Source: [Clostridium] fimetarium (GTDB lineage Bacteria > Bacillota > Clostridia > Lachnospirales > Lachnospiraceae). Taken from it: DNA of 64,000 bases. Below the pieces are notes generated by a model, which worked only from the letters and a program-made list of their open reading frames with translations, was not told the DNA's origin and ran no database searches. The DNA is taken from the NCBI RefSeq assembly GCF_900111235.1, contig NZ_FOJI01000012.1, forward strand, positions 1 through 64,000, given 5' to 3'. Made by a program: the position numbers and the translations under genes. Every line of letters begins with the position of its first letter. The stretch's first letter is position 1. Of the stretch, positions 44,598 through 53,816 are shown one piece after another.

Positions 44598-44629
44598 GAT
44601 ATGATATGATCTTATCGATATATCATATC
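44598..44629. promoter_or_regulatory. Inverted repeat in the leader of the next gene
   Basis: GATATGATAT (44598-44607) and ATATCATATC (44620-44629) are perfect arms 12 bases apart, immediately before the RBS AGAAGGA. It could be an operator or an RNA hairpin limiting translation. Confidence 0.4.
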
Positions 44630-44640
44630 AAGAAGGAAAA

Positions 44641-45060
44641 ATGAAAATCCAAAGTTACTTTCCACGTTTTTACTCTATTTTTTTATTAGTTATTGCAGTT
44701 GTATATAGCCTACTGGCATATATTTTTATTAAAAATGGTCTTTATATAATTATATTTGTATTGTTAATTATTGCAATTTGTTATATTAGTTTTATGAATC
44801 TTTATGATGATAAGGTTGTTATTATACAATTTTATCAATCAATAACGATTAAATTTGACTTGATAGAGAAAATTGAAATTGGCTACTATCGAGAAAGCGC
44901 TCCTGTAATAATTTTTTATATTAAAAATGGTAAGCAAAAAGAATTCTTTTATAAGCTTTACGCAAAGGAAGCTTCAATTGAATTAATTAAATATGCGTTG
45001 AAAAAGAATGATAACATTAAGCTAGATTCAAAGGTGAAAGCATTTATTGACATTTCATGA
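44641..45060 (+). CDS. Small membrane protein, PH-like C-terminal domain, unknown
   Basis: 139 residues. Two hydrophobic helices (about 10-30 and 33-52) are followed by a beta-rich part (DKVVIIQFYQSITIKFDLIEKIEIG) reminiscent of bacterial PH or YcxB-like domains and a final helix. No function is recognised. The RBS is AAGAAGGA. A small ORF overlaps its stop. The 240 bases upstream contain only AT-rich sequence and the inverted repeat at 44598. Confidence 0.6.
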   Translation: MKIQSYFPRFYSIFLLVIAVVYSLLAYIFIKNGLYIIIFVLLIIAICYISFMNLYDDKVVIIQFYQSITIKFDLIEKIEIGYYRESAPVIIFYIKNGKQKEFFYKLYAKEASIELIKYALKKNDNIKLDSKVKAFIDIS

Positions 45061-45155
45061 AAAAATATAAGATAGTTTTATCCAAGTCTATGATTTTTGA
45101 AAGCGATGTCAGACTTGCAAAATATGAGGCATGGAAAGATGAATTTTGTGAGTAG
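45057..45155 (+). CDS. Possible 32-residue ORF overlapping the preceding stop
   Basis: ATG at 45057 lies in the stop region of the previous gene and the frame runs to TAG at 45153. The peptide begins MKKYKIVLSKSMIFES. It may be a translationally coupled microprotein or the leftover tail of a lost gene. No family match is evident. Confidence 0.3.
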   Translation: MKKYKIVLSKSMIFESDVRLAKYEAWKDEFCE

Positions 45156-45180
45156 GAACAGCAATAAAAACTTATTTAAT

Positions 45181-45229
45181 TAAAATAGCCACTCAAGTCA
45201 TGTTGAAAATGACTTGAGTGGCTATTTTA
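45181..45229. terminator. Bidirectional terminator between convergent genes
   Basis: TAAAATAGCCACTCAAGTCAT and ATGACTTGAGTGGCTATTTTA form a perfect 21-pair stem with A and T flanks suitable for both strands. Confidence 0.9.
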
Positions 45230-45288
45230 GAATAGTATCCGTATGTGCGGTTCGCCTTATTAAATATAGTTTTTAAGTATCGTTATAT

Positions 45289-47196
45289 CTAAATGACTCT
45301 CTTTTTATTTATCATAACAATAGCACTGGTAGAAACTGAACCTATGAATAGTAAAACATATAAAGCTAAATTAAATGTATCGCCAGTCTTAGGTGTAGTA
45401 ATGATTGCTGGATCAACAGTAGCAGCGGCATTAGCAGATACTATTTTAAATGATGTTCCATCAATCGCAACTTTGTAGGAATCTGAAAGACCACTTATTT
45501 GAACAGATGAAAATGCTGTACTATTTGTAAGTGTGCCATATGAAATGAAAGCTGTATTAACATCAGGCACGTAGTTATTTACAAAGTTAAGTTTTAATGT
45601 TCCACCAAGGGTCGCTTCGCCAGTAATATTAAGTAAATCGTCACTGCTGTCAATGTTAAGTTCAAGTGTACCGTTTTGAGATTGGCTGAAGTTACCTTTG
45701 ATCGTCAAGCTATCTGGGACATTTTCACTTATTGTACCACCGTTATTTGAAACATTTCCGGTTCCAAATGCTTTACTAGAATCTGCTTCAAGGATACCTT
45801 GTGCAAGAACGGTACCGCCGGTATATGTATTATTTCCAGATAAAATTAAGGTTCCTGTTCCTTGTTTTGTAAGGGTTCCGCTACCAGAAATATCGTTTTT
45901 CCAGTTATCTGAAGCATTATATCCACCTTTTGAAGCATCCATTGTTACGGTTACGTCATTGTTCATTGCACCGTAACCATTTGCGGCAGCGAAAAGATTT
46001 AAACGGCCCCAACCTTCTACATCATCGAGTACTGGATAACCAGAAGCCAAACCTGTTGAATATAAAACCCAACGACGTTGTGTTGCGTCAAGATATGGGA
46101 GACGTGTTTCGAGCAATACTTCTGCTCCTTTTGGTACGACCATTGCTTTTGTTGTATCACCGGTCTGTGCAAATCCATAAGTTAAGCGATCTGTGTAATT
46201 CTTTAAATTAGTTGCATAGCCACTATATTTATCAACAGAAGTTCCGGTTTGTGTAAGTAATGTGCTTTGTGCTTGTGTGTAGGCTGATTGCTTTAAAGCT
46301 GCATTTGCAGGATCATTTAATGCTGAAGCTACAATTGCAGTTGAGGTCATACGTCCGCCTATAACATCAAAACAGGAATGCATACCGGCAATGACTCTGT
46401 TATTTCCTAAATCGGATGCTCTTGTAAGCATTTCCTGGAATCGCTGTGGTACTGCATATGCTAAACTAAGTGATGCAAGATAACCAGCATTGGTATGCCC
46501 ACTTGGGAATCCACCATCACTTGCAGGGGTTGGACTTATGCATGGAACTAGATTTGGAATTACGCTTACAGCTGTATTCCAACGGTATGGACGCATATAT
46601 TGGTAATATGCTTTTGCTGAAGAGGTTGATGCACTACTATTACGTACCATGTTTACTAATTTTACGATGTTACCAAGTGATGAATTTTCATCAGCCCAGG
46701 CACTTGCTGTATCATCATACTTTACAGTTGTAGCATTGGCTGGAATTACATCAGTAACGCTTGTTGTGGCATTGGCACCAGTTATAAAATTATCTGTATA
46801 AGAACCAAGTCCTGTGATTATACTGTAATTTTGGTTACGACGGTCATCTAAATATGCTTGTGTTTTTTGTGCTGCGGTACTGTTACTTGTAATTGAAGCT
46901 ACCTTTTGGATATTTGCATCAAGTACAGAGGTGTTCAGTTTGGTTCCCGTATCCCAAGTAGCGCCAGGGGTCCAAAGATTTAGGAAACCTGAAAGAACAC
47001 CTATTGATGGGTTTGTTACAGGAGTCTTATTACTTGAAGAATTATTTTTATAAACATCTACATAATAACCATATGCTGCAGATTTAGGGTCTATTGCTGA
47101 TTGATCCACTCCATTTGCTGCAAAAGCAATACTTACACTTTGACTGCTGATTGCAGTAACTAATAATAAAGCTGCGAATTTTGATTTGTGCTTCAT
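45289..47196 (-). CDS. Secreted PAP2/acid phosphatase with autotransporter-type repeat and sortase-like anchor
   Basis: About 635 residues from the ATG at 47196, with GGAGGGG upstream; a longer frame to 47235 lacks an RBS. Signal peptide (about 1-26). The phosphatase domain carries the three PAP2 motifs: KAYYQYMRP, GGFPSGHTNAGY and NRVIAGMHSCFD. After about residue 400 comes a beta-helical repeat of the autotransporter-associated kind (GTLTKQGTGTLILSGNNTYTGG). The end is TPKTGD, a hydrophobic helix and KKRVI, resembling a sortase sorting signal. It probably releases phosphate from organic esters at the cell surface. The mix of a PAP2 enzyme, a repeat best known from Gram-negative autotransporters, and a Gram-positive anchor is unusual. 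Confidence 0.85.
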   Translation of the reverse strand: MKHKSKFAALLLVTAISSQSVSIAFAANGVDQSAIDPKSAAYGYYVDVYKNNSSSNKTPVTNPSIGVLSGFLNLWTPGATWDTGTKLNTSVLDANIQKVASITSNSTAAQKTQAYLDDRRNQNYSIITGLGSYTDNFITGANATTSVTDVIPANATTVKYDDTASAWADENSSLGNIVKLVNMVRNSSASTSSAKAYYQYMRPYRWNTAVSVIPNLVPCISPTPASDGGFPSGHTNAGYLASLSLAYAVPQRFQEMLTRASDLGNNRVIAGMHSCFDVIGGRMTSTAIVASALNDPANAALKQSAYTQAQSTLLTQTGTSVDKYSGYATNLKNYTDRLTYGFAQTGDTTKAMVVPKGAEVLLETRLPYLDATQRRWVLYSTGLASGYPVLDDVEGWGRLNLFAAANGYGAMNNDVTVTMDASKGGYNASDNWKNDISGSGTLTKQGTGTLILSGNNTYTGGTVLAQGILEADSSKAFGTGNVSNNGGTISENVPDSLTIKGNFSQSQNGTLELNIDSSDDLLNITGEATLGGTLKLNFVNNYVPDVNTAFISYGTLTNSTAFSSVQISGLSDSYKVAIDGTSFKIVSANAAATVDPAIITTPKTGDTFNLALYVLLFIGSVSTSAIVMINKKRVI

Positions 47197-47502
47197 TTTA
47201 AAAGCCCCTCCATAATTACATTTCATTAAATTCATTTTTCATCTCTCCTTTTGATTTGAATAATACAAATTCAGTATAATTGAACTATATTTATTTTAAA
47301 TAAAGGTGAGGTAAAGCTAGCGTAAATTTTCATACGGGCTGAGGCGCTTGAGTAAAATATAGGTAGGGATTTAAGAAAAATGTTTATGAGTGATAAATGG
47401 TATGGTATATTAAAAGTGGCTTCAAAATAATGTGATGAAGCTGAATAACACTAGAGATTTGTTGATCTTGCATATTTAATAAAATTGAAAGGAATGGTAG
47501 AA
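47197..47502. other. Divergent intergenic region, no gene
   Basis: The 306 bases between the PAP2 and oxidoreductase genes are AT-rich and should contain both promoters. I see no convincing operator or RNA structure. Confidence 0.4.
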
Positions 47503-48579
47503 ATGATAGAAAAGAAAAATTATAATTGGGCAGTTTTAGGATGTGGAGTAATCGCCAATGAATTTGCAGAAGCAATGAAAAAACATAACAATAAAATATA
47601 TGCGATTGGGAATAGAACACATGAAAAAGCAGTAGCGTATGGAAAAAAGTATGATGTTGAGAAGGTCTATGATGACTACAAAGATATATTTGAGGATGAT
47701 GAAGTCGATATTATTTATATTACAACGCCTCACAATACACATATTCAATTTTTAAGGGAAGCATTATCAAGAGGAAAACATGTTTTGTGTGAAAAATCAA
47801 TTACATTAAACAGTGATGAACTAGAAGAAGCAATCACGCTTGCAAATGATAAAAATGTGATATTGGCGGAGGCAATGACTTTATACCATATGCCTTTATA
47901 TAAGAAACTTGATGAGATTGTAAATGGGGGTGACCTCGGTGATGTGAATGTAATTACCATCAATTTTGGTAGTTATAAAGAGTATGATATGAATAATAGA
48001 TTTTTCAATCGTAATCTTGCGGGTGGAGCTATGCTGGATATCGGTGTTTATGCGCTTTCATTTGCAAGATGGTTTTTGAAATCAAATCCGAAAAAAATTG
48101 TTAGTCAAGTGAAGTATGCATCTACAAAAGTGGATGAACAAGCGACTATCTTAATGATGAATGAAGAGCAACAAATGGTATCGATAGCAATTTCATTACA
48201 TTCGAAACAGCCGAAAAGAGGTATGATTTCATGTGATAAAGGATATGTGGAAATCATGGAATACCCTCGTGCAATGCAGGCTGTAATTACGTATACTGAA
48301 ACTGGAGAGAAGGAGATTGTTCAGATTGGGGATATGCAAGACGCATTGTGGTATGAAATTGAAGATATGGAAAAGGCAGTTGCGGAAAAAGCAGTTACAG
48401 ATAAGGCCGCTATGGACAAAGCAGTTACGGACAAAGAAGTTACAGAAAAAGCGGTTGTAGGAAAGTCAATTACAGATAAGGAAAGTTATATGCATCTAGA
48501 TTATACAAAAGACGTAATGGAAGTTATGACGCACATAAGGAAAGATTGGGGAATGAACTATCCGGAAGAAATATCATAG
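47503..48579 (+). CDS. Gfo/Idh/MocA-family oxidoreductase with internal repeat expansion
   Basis: About 358 residues. Rossmann N-terminus (NWAVLGCGVIANEFAEAM) and the family motif EKSITLNSDELEEAI, followed by the GGAMLDIGVYAL segment of the C-terminal domain. It is a cytoplasmic NAD(P)-dependent dehydrogenase for sugars, inositols or related compounds; substrate unknown. Near residues 290-330 the usual short acidic loop is replaced by about eight copies of a five-residue unit such as KAVTD, encoded by a 15-bp DNA repeat (48368-48487). The start at 47503 has AAAGGA 9 bases upstream. The flanking TTG at 47485 is less likely. Confidence 0.85.
   Translation: MIEKKNYNWAVLGCGVIANEFAEAMKKHNNKIYAIGNRTHEKAVAYGKKYDVEKVYDDYKDIFEDDEVDIIYITTPHNTHIQFLREALSRGKHVLCEKSITLNSDELEEAITLANDKNVILAEAMTLYHMPLYKKLDEIVNGGDLGDVNVITINFGSYKEYDMNNRFFNRNLAGGAMLDIGVYALSFARWFLKSNPKKIVSQVKYASTKVDEQATILMMNEEQQMVSIAISLHSKQPKRGMISCDKGYVEIMEYPRAMQAVITYTETGEKEIVQIGDMQDALWYEIEDMEKAVAEKAVTDKAAMDKAVTDKEVTEKAVVGKSITDKESYMHLDYTKDVMEVMTHIRKDWGMNYPEEIS
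48368..48487 (+). repeat. 15-bp coding minisatellite inside the oxidoreductase gene
   Basis: About eight degenerate copies of a unit like GAAAAAGCAGTTACA, translated as EKAVT, DKAVT or similar. The length is a multiple of three, so the frame is kept. Confidence 0.8.
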
Positions 48580-48713
48580 TCTGATTGATAGAGGTACATT
48601 TATATAAAAAAATAAAATTGTAAGAATGAAGCAAGAATTGTTAAGACTCCCCAAAAGGCATGTGATATTATTATTTTGTAGCTACAATATAATTTTGAAA
48701 GGAGAAAAATGAT

Positions 48714-49553
48714 ATGAAAAATTTCAGTAAAATAAGTCAAGCACTTCATTATATTGACGACAATTTAGATGACGATCTAAGTTATGAAATTGTTGCTGAA
48801 ACATTTCATTTTTCGCCATTCTATTTTCATCACATTTTTTCTGCGATAGTAGGCAAGACAATTACGATGTTTATCAGAGAGAGGAGACTTGAAAAAGCTT
48901 GTAGAATGCTTAGCAATACGAGTGAACCAATCACTACGATATGTTTTGCATGTGGGTTCAATTCTTCACAGTCTTTTAGTCGTACATTTAAGTCCTATTA
49001 TGGAATGTCTCCAAATGCTTTCCGGAAGTGTGGATATGTTCCTGACATAGTATCGGTGGAAGAAATGATTAAGAAATTTGCAAATCGTCTAAAAGGAGGA
49101 ATACTTGTGAGTCCTAATATAGTGAAAAAAGGAAAGATGCTAGTTGCAGGGATTACCGGAAATGGAAATGAAACAGGAAAGTTATGGAGTGAATTTAGTA
49201 AGGTAAAAGACAAAATAGATAATAAAGTTTCAGAGAACGGATATGAAATCAGATTATTTGGAGAGGAGATTAATACATGTCATGTTGGTGTTAGCGTAAA
49301 AGATGATAACACGAAGGGATTGACATATTTGATGCTACCGACTTCGTTATATGCATCCTTTGATGTATATATTTCTAAAGGGTATACAAGCGAGAATGAT
49401 GCTATCAATAAATGGCTAACAGATAATAAAGACTATTATGAGCGTAGTCTACTAGATGGGAAATCATATGTTGTAGAATCTTACGATGAACGGTTTAATG
49501 AAGGAAATGATGAGTCGATTGTCGAAGTATGGATACCAATTACGAAGAAGTAA
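48714..49553 (+). CDS. AraC-family regulator with GyrI-like effector domain
   Basis: 279 residues. The AraC/XylS double helix-turn-helix is at the N-terminus (LSYEIVAETFHFSPFYFHHIFSAIVG, then CFACGFNSSQSFSRTFKSYYGMSPNAFRK). The C-terminal 150 residues form a GyrI-like ligand domain (PNIVKKGKMLVAGITGNG... VEVWIPITKK). This is the SoxS/Rob-like layout used to sense hydrophobic drugs. The isochorismatase gene starts 41 bases downstream and is probably in the same operon. The RBS is AAAGGAG. Confidence 0.9.
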   Translation: MKNFSKISQALHYIDDNLDDDLSYEIVAETFHFSPFYFHHIFSAIVGKTITMFIRERRLEKACRMLSNTSEPITTICFACGFNSSQSFSRTFKSYYGMSPNAFRKCGYVPDIVSVEEMIKKFANRLKGGILVSPNIVKKGKMLVAGITGNGNETGKLWSEFSKVKDKIDNKVSENGYEIRLFGEEINTCHVGVSVKDDNTKGLTYLMLPTSLYASFDVYISKGYTSENDAINKWLTDNKDYYERSLLDGKSYVVESYDERFNEGNDESIVEVWIPITKK

Positions 49554-49594
49554 TTAGCATTCATTTGATTAACATCAATAAGAATGAGGTGCGT

Positions 49595-50062
49595 ATGAGG
49601 GCTTTAATTGTGGTGGATATGCAAGAGGATTACATTGGAGAAAATTCCAAGTATCTGTATGAAAGAGAAAAAATAATTACAAACATTAATATGCGTATTG
49701 CAGAGTATTATGCGAATAAGGATAGCGTAATTTATATCAAAAATCTTAAAGTCAGAAGGCAAGAAAATTATGTTTCAGAATTTGTTCCTGATCTTAATGT
49801 TGTATCTGATGTCGTAATAATTAAGGATAAGTCTAGCTGTTTTAGTAATCCTATTTTGCTGGATTATCTTAAAGAGCATAGCATAAATGATATCGAAGTA
49901 GTTGGGATTGATGGAAACTGCTGCGTAAAATCAACGGCATCAGATGCTGTGAAAGCAGGTTATTTTGCTTCTATAAAAGAAAATTGCGTGGGAGTATTAA
50001 ATAAACAAAGGTTTATCCAGTCGAAAGATAAAATGTTGAAATTAGGAGTATCTATATTATGA
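49595..50062 (+). CDS. Isochorismatase-family cysteine hydrolase
   Basis: 155 residues from the ATG at 49595, with GAGGTG just ahead; a longer frame reaches into the AraC gene. Conserved Asp in VVDMQEDYIG (about residue 8), Lys in VIIKDKSS, and the nucleophilic Cys in GIDGNCCVKSTASDAVKAGY. Members hydrolyse amides such as nicotinamide or isochorismate; the substrate is not determinable here. It is encoded directly behind the AraC/GyrI regulator that may control it. Confidence 0.85.
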   Translation: MRALIVVDMQEDYIGENSKYLYEREKIITNINMRIAEYYANKDSVIYIKNLKVRRQENYVSEFVPDLNVVSDVVIIKDKSSCFSNPILLDYLKEHSINDIEVVGIDGNCCVKSTASDAVKAGYFASIKENCVGVLNKQRFIQSKDKMLKLGVSIL

Positions 50063-50112
50063 TTTTCAAACGATTCAGTTTTGCAATTGGATTTTAAGAT
50101 GCAAAAACTTAT

Positions 50113-50155
50113 AAAAAGCAGTATCATTTATTTTTTAGAAATGATACTGCTTTTT
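50113..50155 (+). terminator. Terminator after the isochorismatase gene
   Basis: AAAAAGCAGTATCATTT pairs with AAATGATACTGCTTTTT, then ATTAC. Confidence 0.9.
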
Positions 50156-50488
50156 ATTACATAAACGTCAGAGAATTTGCGGGAAATATTTGAATATAAG
50201 TATGAAAGAATTGCGCACGCAACTATGTAAATTAATTATTAAGTTGACATTAAGATGTAATGGTAAAACAACTATTGAAAATAGGAGTGGTTATGAAGGA
50301 AAAGAAATGTATAGCGGCAATATATTGGTAATGTTTAGGGAAAATATTAATAGTATAAATCGACATATAGTGATATAATTTTGCTGAAATATAAAAAATA
50401 AATTCAAAATAAATCTTAAAGAATGTTAAACAATTAAACGTGTAAATAATAAAAATAGTTCTTATCATTAGATATGAGGGGAATACGT
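50156..50488. other. Intergenic region upstream of the LytTR regulator, no gene supported
   Basis: 333 AT-rich bases. TTGACA at 50243 is a possible -35 box but lacks a convincing -10 partner. The short open frame at 50190-50378 has no RBS and no family resemblance. Confidence 0.4.
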
Positions 50489-51205
50489 ATGATAAAAATA
50501 GCGATTTGTGACGACGACGCAATCATAAGTGAACAATTACAAAAGATGATATATTCGATGGAAGAGTTCCTTCATGAGGAGTTTCATGTCGATATATTTA
50601 TAGGTGGAATGAAGCTTTATGAAGAACTGAAAAAAGGAACAGAATTTCATGCTATATTTTTGGATATAGAGATGCCGGATATGGATGGAATAGACGTTGG
50701 GCGCAAAATAAGAGAAGAATTTCATGATGAAATTACGCAAATTATATATATTTCATCTCAAAGCAGTTATGCAATGCAACTATTTAAGGTAAGACCAATG
50801 GACTTCCTGATTAAGCCGCTAGATGAATTGCAAGTAAAGGCGGTTGTTACAAAGGCCTATAATCTTATAAAAACTGGAAATGAGATTTTTCCTTTCGTGG
50901 TTGGTAGAGAGACAATTAGAAAACCAATCTCAAAAATATTATATTTTCAGAGCCGCGCTCGGAAGGTTATTATGTATACAACGGATGAGACCTATGAGTT
51001 CTATTGTAATCTTGGCGATATATATGAACAGCTAAAGGCTAATAAGTTTTTCTTCATACATAAGTCATATCTGGTTAACTATAATCATATTTCTCGGCTC
51101 GGCTACGAAGCTTTGGTGATGACAGATGGCACTCAATTGGAGATAAGCCAGTCCAAAAGAAAAGAAGTTCGTGAATTGCATGCCGAATTTGAGAGGCGAG
51201 TGTAG
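50489..51205 (+). CDS. LytTR-family response regulator (AgrA/ComE type)
   Basis: About 238 residues from the ATG at 50489, with GAGGGG upstream. Receiver: CDDD near the start (IAICDDDAIISEQ), phospho-Asp in HAIFLDIEMPDMDG (about 57), Lys in FLIKPLDE. The C-terminal LytTR DNA-binding domain has ILYFQSRARKVIMYT and FFFIHKSYLVNYNHI. LytTR proteins bind paired 9-bp direct repeats 21-22 bp apart. Three such pairs occur downstream in front of the cassette genes at 52698, 56966 and 59687, which makes the cassette its likely target. The cognate kinase gene follows after 104 bases. Confidence 0.92.
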   Translation: MIKIAICDDDAIISEQLQKMIYSMEEFLHEEFHVDIFIGGMKLYEELKKGTEFHAIFLDIEMPDMDGIDVGRKIREEFHDEITQIIYISSQSSYAMQLFKVRPMDFLIKPLDELQVKAVVTKAYNLIKTGNEIFPFVVGRETIRKPISKILYFQSRARKVIMYTTDETYEFYCNLGDIYEQLKANKFFFIHKSYLVNYNHISRLGYEALVMTDGTQLEISQSKRKEVRELHAEFERRV

Positions 51206-51309
51206 TATTCATAATGTATTACAATCTTTTTGACGGTACCATAAACTAGATAGGTGTTGGGGATAGTAACACACAAACTTATGATATGTCTAGCTAAAGT
51301 AGGGCAGGA

Positions 51310-52596
51310 ATGGGGAAAAGTATGGGAACATTTGGTAGTATGGAAAATATAAATATCCTAATTGCACTTTTAGGTGGTTTATTTGGAACTTACGTAATCA
51401 ATAAATTTGCTAATGCATTTTTAAAACAGCAAAAAAAATCAAAGGAATTGAAGTCTATGCTCTTTTTTGCATGCTTTATTCTTGTATCCGTTGGAGCGTA
51501 TGGTGAAGATGCAAATATTTTCAAGATGCTATGTTATTTTGCAGGTGCTTTTGTATTTTCCTTTTCGTTTGAAGATGAGGTCAGAAAACGCAGTATGTTT
51601 GTTGTATATACTTCATTAATATTGGTCGGAATACAGTTATTAGCTACTATATTAATGACTGGGGTAGCTAAGAGCGAGATGCATTATCCGATTCAAATTT
51701 CAGTATATACCGTGGAATATATCATTGCATTAATGGTTGGAAGAATGAAAAGACCAGATTCAATCAGTTTGCCAATAAGATATTGGGTAGCTGTAATTAT
51801 GGTACCCGTATTTTCGCTTTATTTTATTACGTTATTATGCAGAATGGTGGGTCTAAATTTGGTTGAAGTGTTTTTTGGGATTATTAGCATATTAGCCACA
51901 GATTCTGTTATTATCATATTATATGAGGCATTGAGTGAAACGTATAAAAAGTCTCTGGAGCAAAATGCACTCCAGCAGGAAAACAAATATTATGTTGAGC
52001 AGTTACAATATATGTCGGAATCCTATCATACAATTCGTTCTGTAAAACATGATATTAAGAATACCTTAAATAGTATAAAAGGACTTGCACAAAATCAAAA
52101 TTGTGAAAAAATAGTACAATATATTGATTCGGTTAATAATACCGCCGGATTCAATACCATTTATATAGACTCAGGCAATACAATTTTGGATAGTATATTG
52201 AATTTCAAAGCGCAAGAATCCTTTGAAAAAGGGATCTCTTTGATATGTAAAGTGTCAGTGCCAAACGATATAGAATTGGACCCATTTGATATGAGTGTAA
52301 TCATCGGAAATATCCTCGATAACGCAATTTCAGCAGTGGAAAAGCTCAATTCAGATAAAGTGATATTAGTCAATATCGACTGTAAAAAGGGTAACTTAAT
52401 CATAAATGTATCAAATAAATTTGAAGAGGCGATCACGTATGATGCGAATGGAAGATTACTTACATCGAAGCCTGATAAAGTGAATCATGGCATTGGAATC
52501 AACAATATAGAAAAGATCGTTAAAAAATATAATGGTAAACTGACACTTGGCCCAATGAAAGATCGTTTCGTATCAGAAGTCATTATGTATATCTAG
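51310..52596 (+). CDS. GHKL sensor kinase (AgrC/peptide-sensor type)
   Basis: 428 residues. Six or seven membrane helices fill the first 200 residues, as in peptide-pheromone receptors. Then a coiled linker, the acceptor His in SVKHDIKNTLNSIKG (about residue 250), the N-box IIGNILDNAISAVEK and a G-box NHGIGINNIEKIVKKYNG. It should pass phosphate to the LytTR regulator. An in-frame ATG at 51322 is a possible alternative start. Its 3' end and terminator region reappear at the joints of the tandem cassette repeats. Confidence 0.9.
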   Translation: MGKSMGTFGSMENINILIALLGGLFGTYVINKFANAFLKQQKKSKELKSMLFFACFILVSVGAYGEDANIFKMLCYFAGAFVFSFSFEDEVRKRSMFVVYTSLILVGIQLLATILMTGVAKSEMHYPIQISVYTVEYIIALMVGRMKRPDSISLPIRYWVAVIMVPVFSLYFITLLCRMVGLNLVEVFFGIISILATDSVIIILYEALSETYKKSLEQNALQQENKYYVEQLQYMSESYHTIRSVKHDIKNTLNSIKGLAQNQNCEKIVQYIDSVNNTAGFNTIYIDSGNTILDSILNFKAQESFEKGISLICKVSVPNDIELDPFDMSVIIGNILDNAISAVEKLNSDKVILVNIDCKKGNLIINVSNKFEEAITYDANGRLLTSKPDKVNHGIGINNIEKIVKKYNGKLTLGPMKDRFVSEVIMYI

Positions 52597-52617
52597 AAAA
52601 ACAAAATAAAGTCAAAA

Positions 52618-52663
52618 TAAAGCCGCATCATCAATAAAAGTAAAGTTGATGAGGTGGCTTTTA
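52618..52663 (+). terminator. Terminator after the GHKL kinase gene
   Basis: AAAGCCGCATCATCAA pairs with TTGATGAGGTGGCTTT (G-U and one mismatch), then TTAAATT. Degraded copies of this segment occur at about 56850-56900 and 59571-59625, inside the repeated units. Confidence 0.7.
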
Positions 52664-52697
52664 AATTATATGAAAGAATAAATTAATTTTAACTTTT

Positions 52698-52728
52698 TAC
52701 ATTAACGTATATAGTTTTTTACATCAAG
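52698..52728 (+). promoter_or_regulatory. LytTR-type operator 1
   Basis: TACATTAAC (52698-52706) and TACATCAAG (52720-52728) are 22 bp apart start to start. A -10-like TAATATAAAAT follows from 52752, with no good -35, as expected for an activated promoter. Confidence 0.7.
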
Positions 52729-52840
52729 CGGGATACGATTGTGAAACGTGGTAATATAAAATAAGTTAATAAAACAAATTAATAATACTGATTTTTGTAT
52801 ATACCAACCCCAAAACCATATTGAAAGGAATGTATCTAGT

Positions 52841-53742
52841 ATGAAAAAGTTACCGATCGTTGAAGTTGTTATGGGAGCAGTTTTGATAATATCAATTATA
52901 GGATTTTACGCATTGAAAAAGGATAACACAGATAATAATGCTCAGAAATCAACAACAGTAAGTGCAGAGAATAATAGCGAAAGTGAGTAGCGGACAGATT
53001 CAAGTGGGCAAGCTTATACTCCTCCTATGAGAGAGGATAAATCTGCCAATCTGGATGCTACTGATATAATGAATTATTATTCAAAGGAGATGTATATTAC
53101 CGAAGAAAAATTTCTAAGTCAACAGTATGGTAATATTGGTGACACAGTATTTTTTGCCGCATCAACTGAATCTTCATTTCAATATGTACCAGCTTCAGCA
53201 AAGGTTACTAATATCAAAATTACAAATGAGATAAGTGATGAATATATGAATTTAGTAGAAAAAGAAGTCAACCGCTCACAGAAGTCTGGTCGCCCAGGGT
53301 GGAACTGTTTTGTGAGAAATTTCTCAAATATGGATGATGCAGTAACGAAAGAAAAGGCAGAATCGTTAAGCTCATATGTAATTGTCGATGTTACTTTAAC
53401 AAATTATACAGATAATGATATAAGATTTAATATAAATACACTAAAAATTCCAGTAATTGAAGATAATGGGATAATGTCATGGTATACATATTCTGAATCA
53501 GTTAATAGTCTGGTATTAGTAATTCTATAGAATACCACGAACCCGACGTTAGCATGGCAGAAAGTGCAAGTTTGTTTTATCTTGCGAAAGGTGAATTAAA
53601 ATTAAAGTTATTATATGTAATCACGCATAAAGAATTGGCGACCGGAAAGGGGTGTTTTTGCGGTGGGTTGGGAACCGAGGGCGGTTCGGACAGTGGAACC
53701 AGAAGATATAGGAATGATGGCTTTAGGATAAGAATCAACTAA
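52841..53742 (+). pseudogene. P-family extracytoplasmic protein, copy 1, broken
   Basis: It begins like the intact copies (MKKLPIVEVVMG, one membrane helix), but an in-frame TAG at about 52988 stops it after 49 codons. The same frame then continues through most of the P domain to a second defect near 53510. There about 100 bases present in copy 2 (between SESVN and YHEPD) are missing and the frame is lost. The tail resumes at about 53554 in another frame (FYLAKGELKLKLLYVIT) to the normal end. It stands directly behind LytTR operator 1. Confidence 0.85.
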
Positions 53743-53752
53743 GGGGCAAGCA

Positions 53753-53782
53753 ATGAAGGTTATTACTAAGATGGAATTATCA
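53753..53782 (+). pseudogene. Ten-codon remnant of an M gene (deletion scar 1)
   Basis: ATGAAGGTTATTACTAAGAT and the following bases encode MKVITKMELS, the start of the M protein. The sequence then jumps to the leader that precedes every P gene (AATCATATTGAAAGG), so nearly the whole M gene was deleted here. Confidence 0.75.
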
Positions 53783-53816
53783 ACCCAAAATCATATTGAA
53801 AGGAAATATATCTTGT

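Noticed and set aside
45293-46733. Several plus-strand frames opposite the PAP2 gene
   Set aside because: They are antisense shadows of a gene with clear catalytic motifs, signal peptide and RBS.
50190-50378. A 62-codon frame before the LytTR regulator, possibly a signal peptide precursor for the kinase
   Set aside because: No RBS, no Gly-Gly leader or secretion signal, and an amino-acid composition like random AT-rich DNA.
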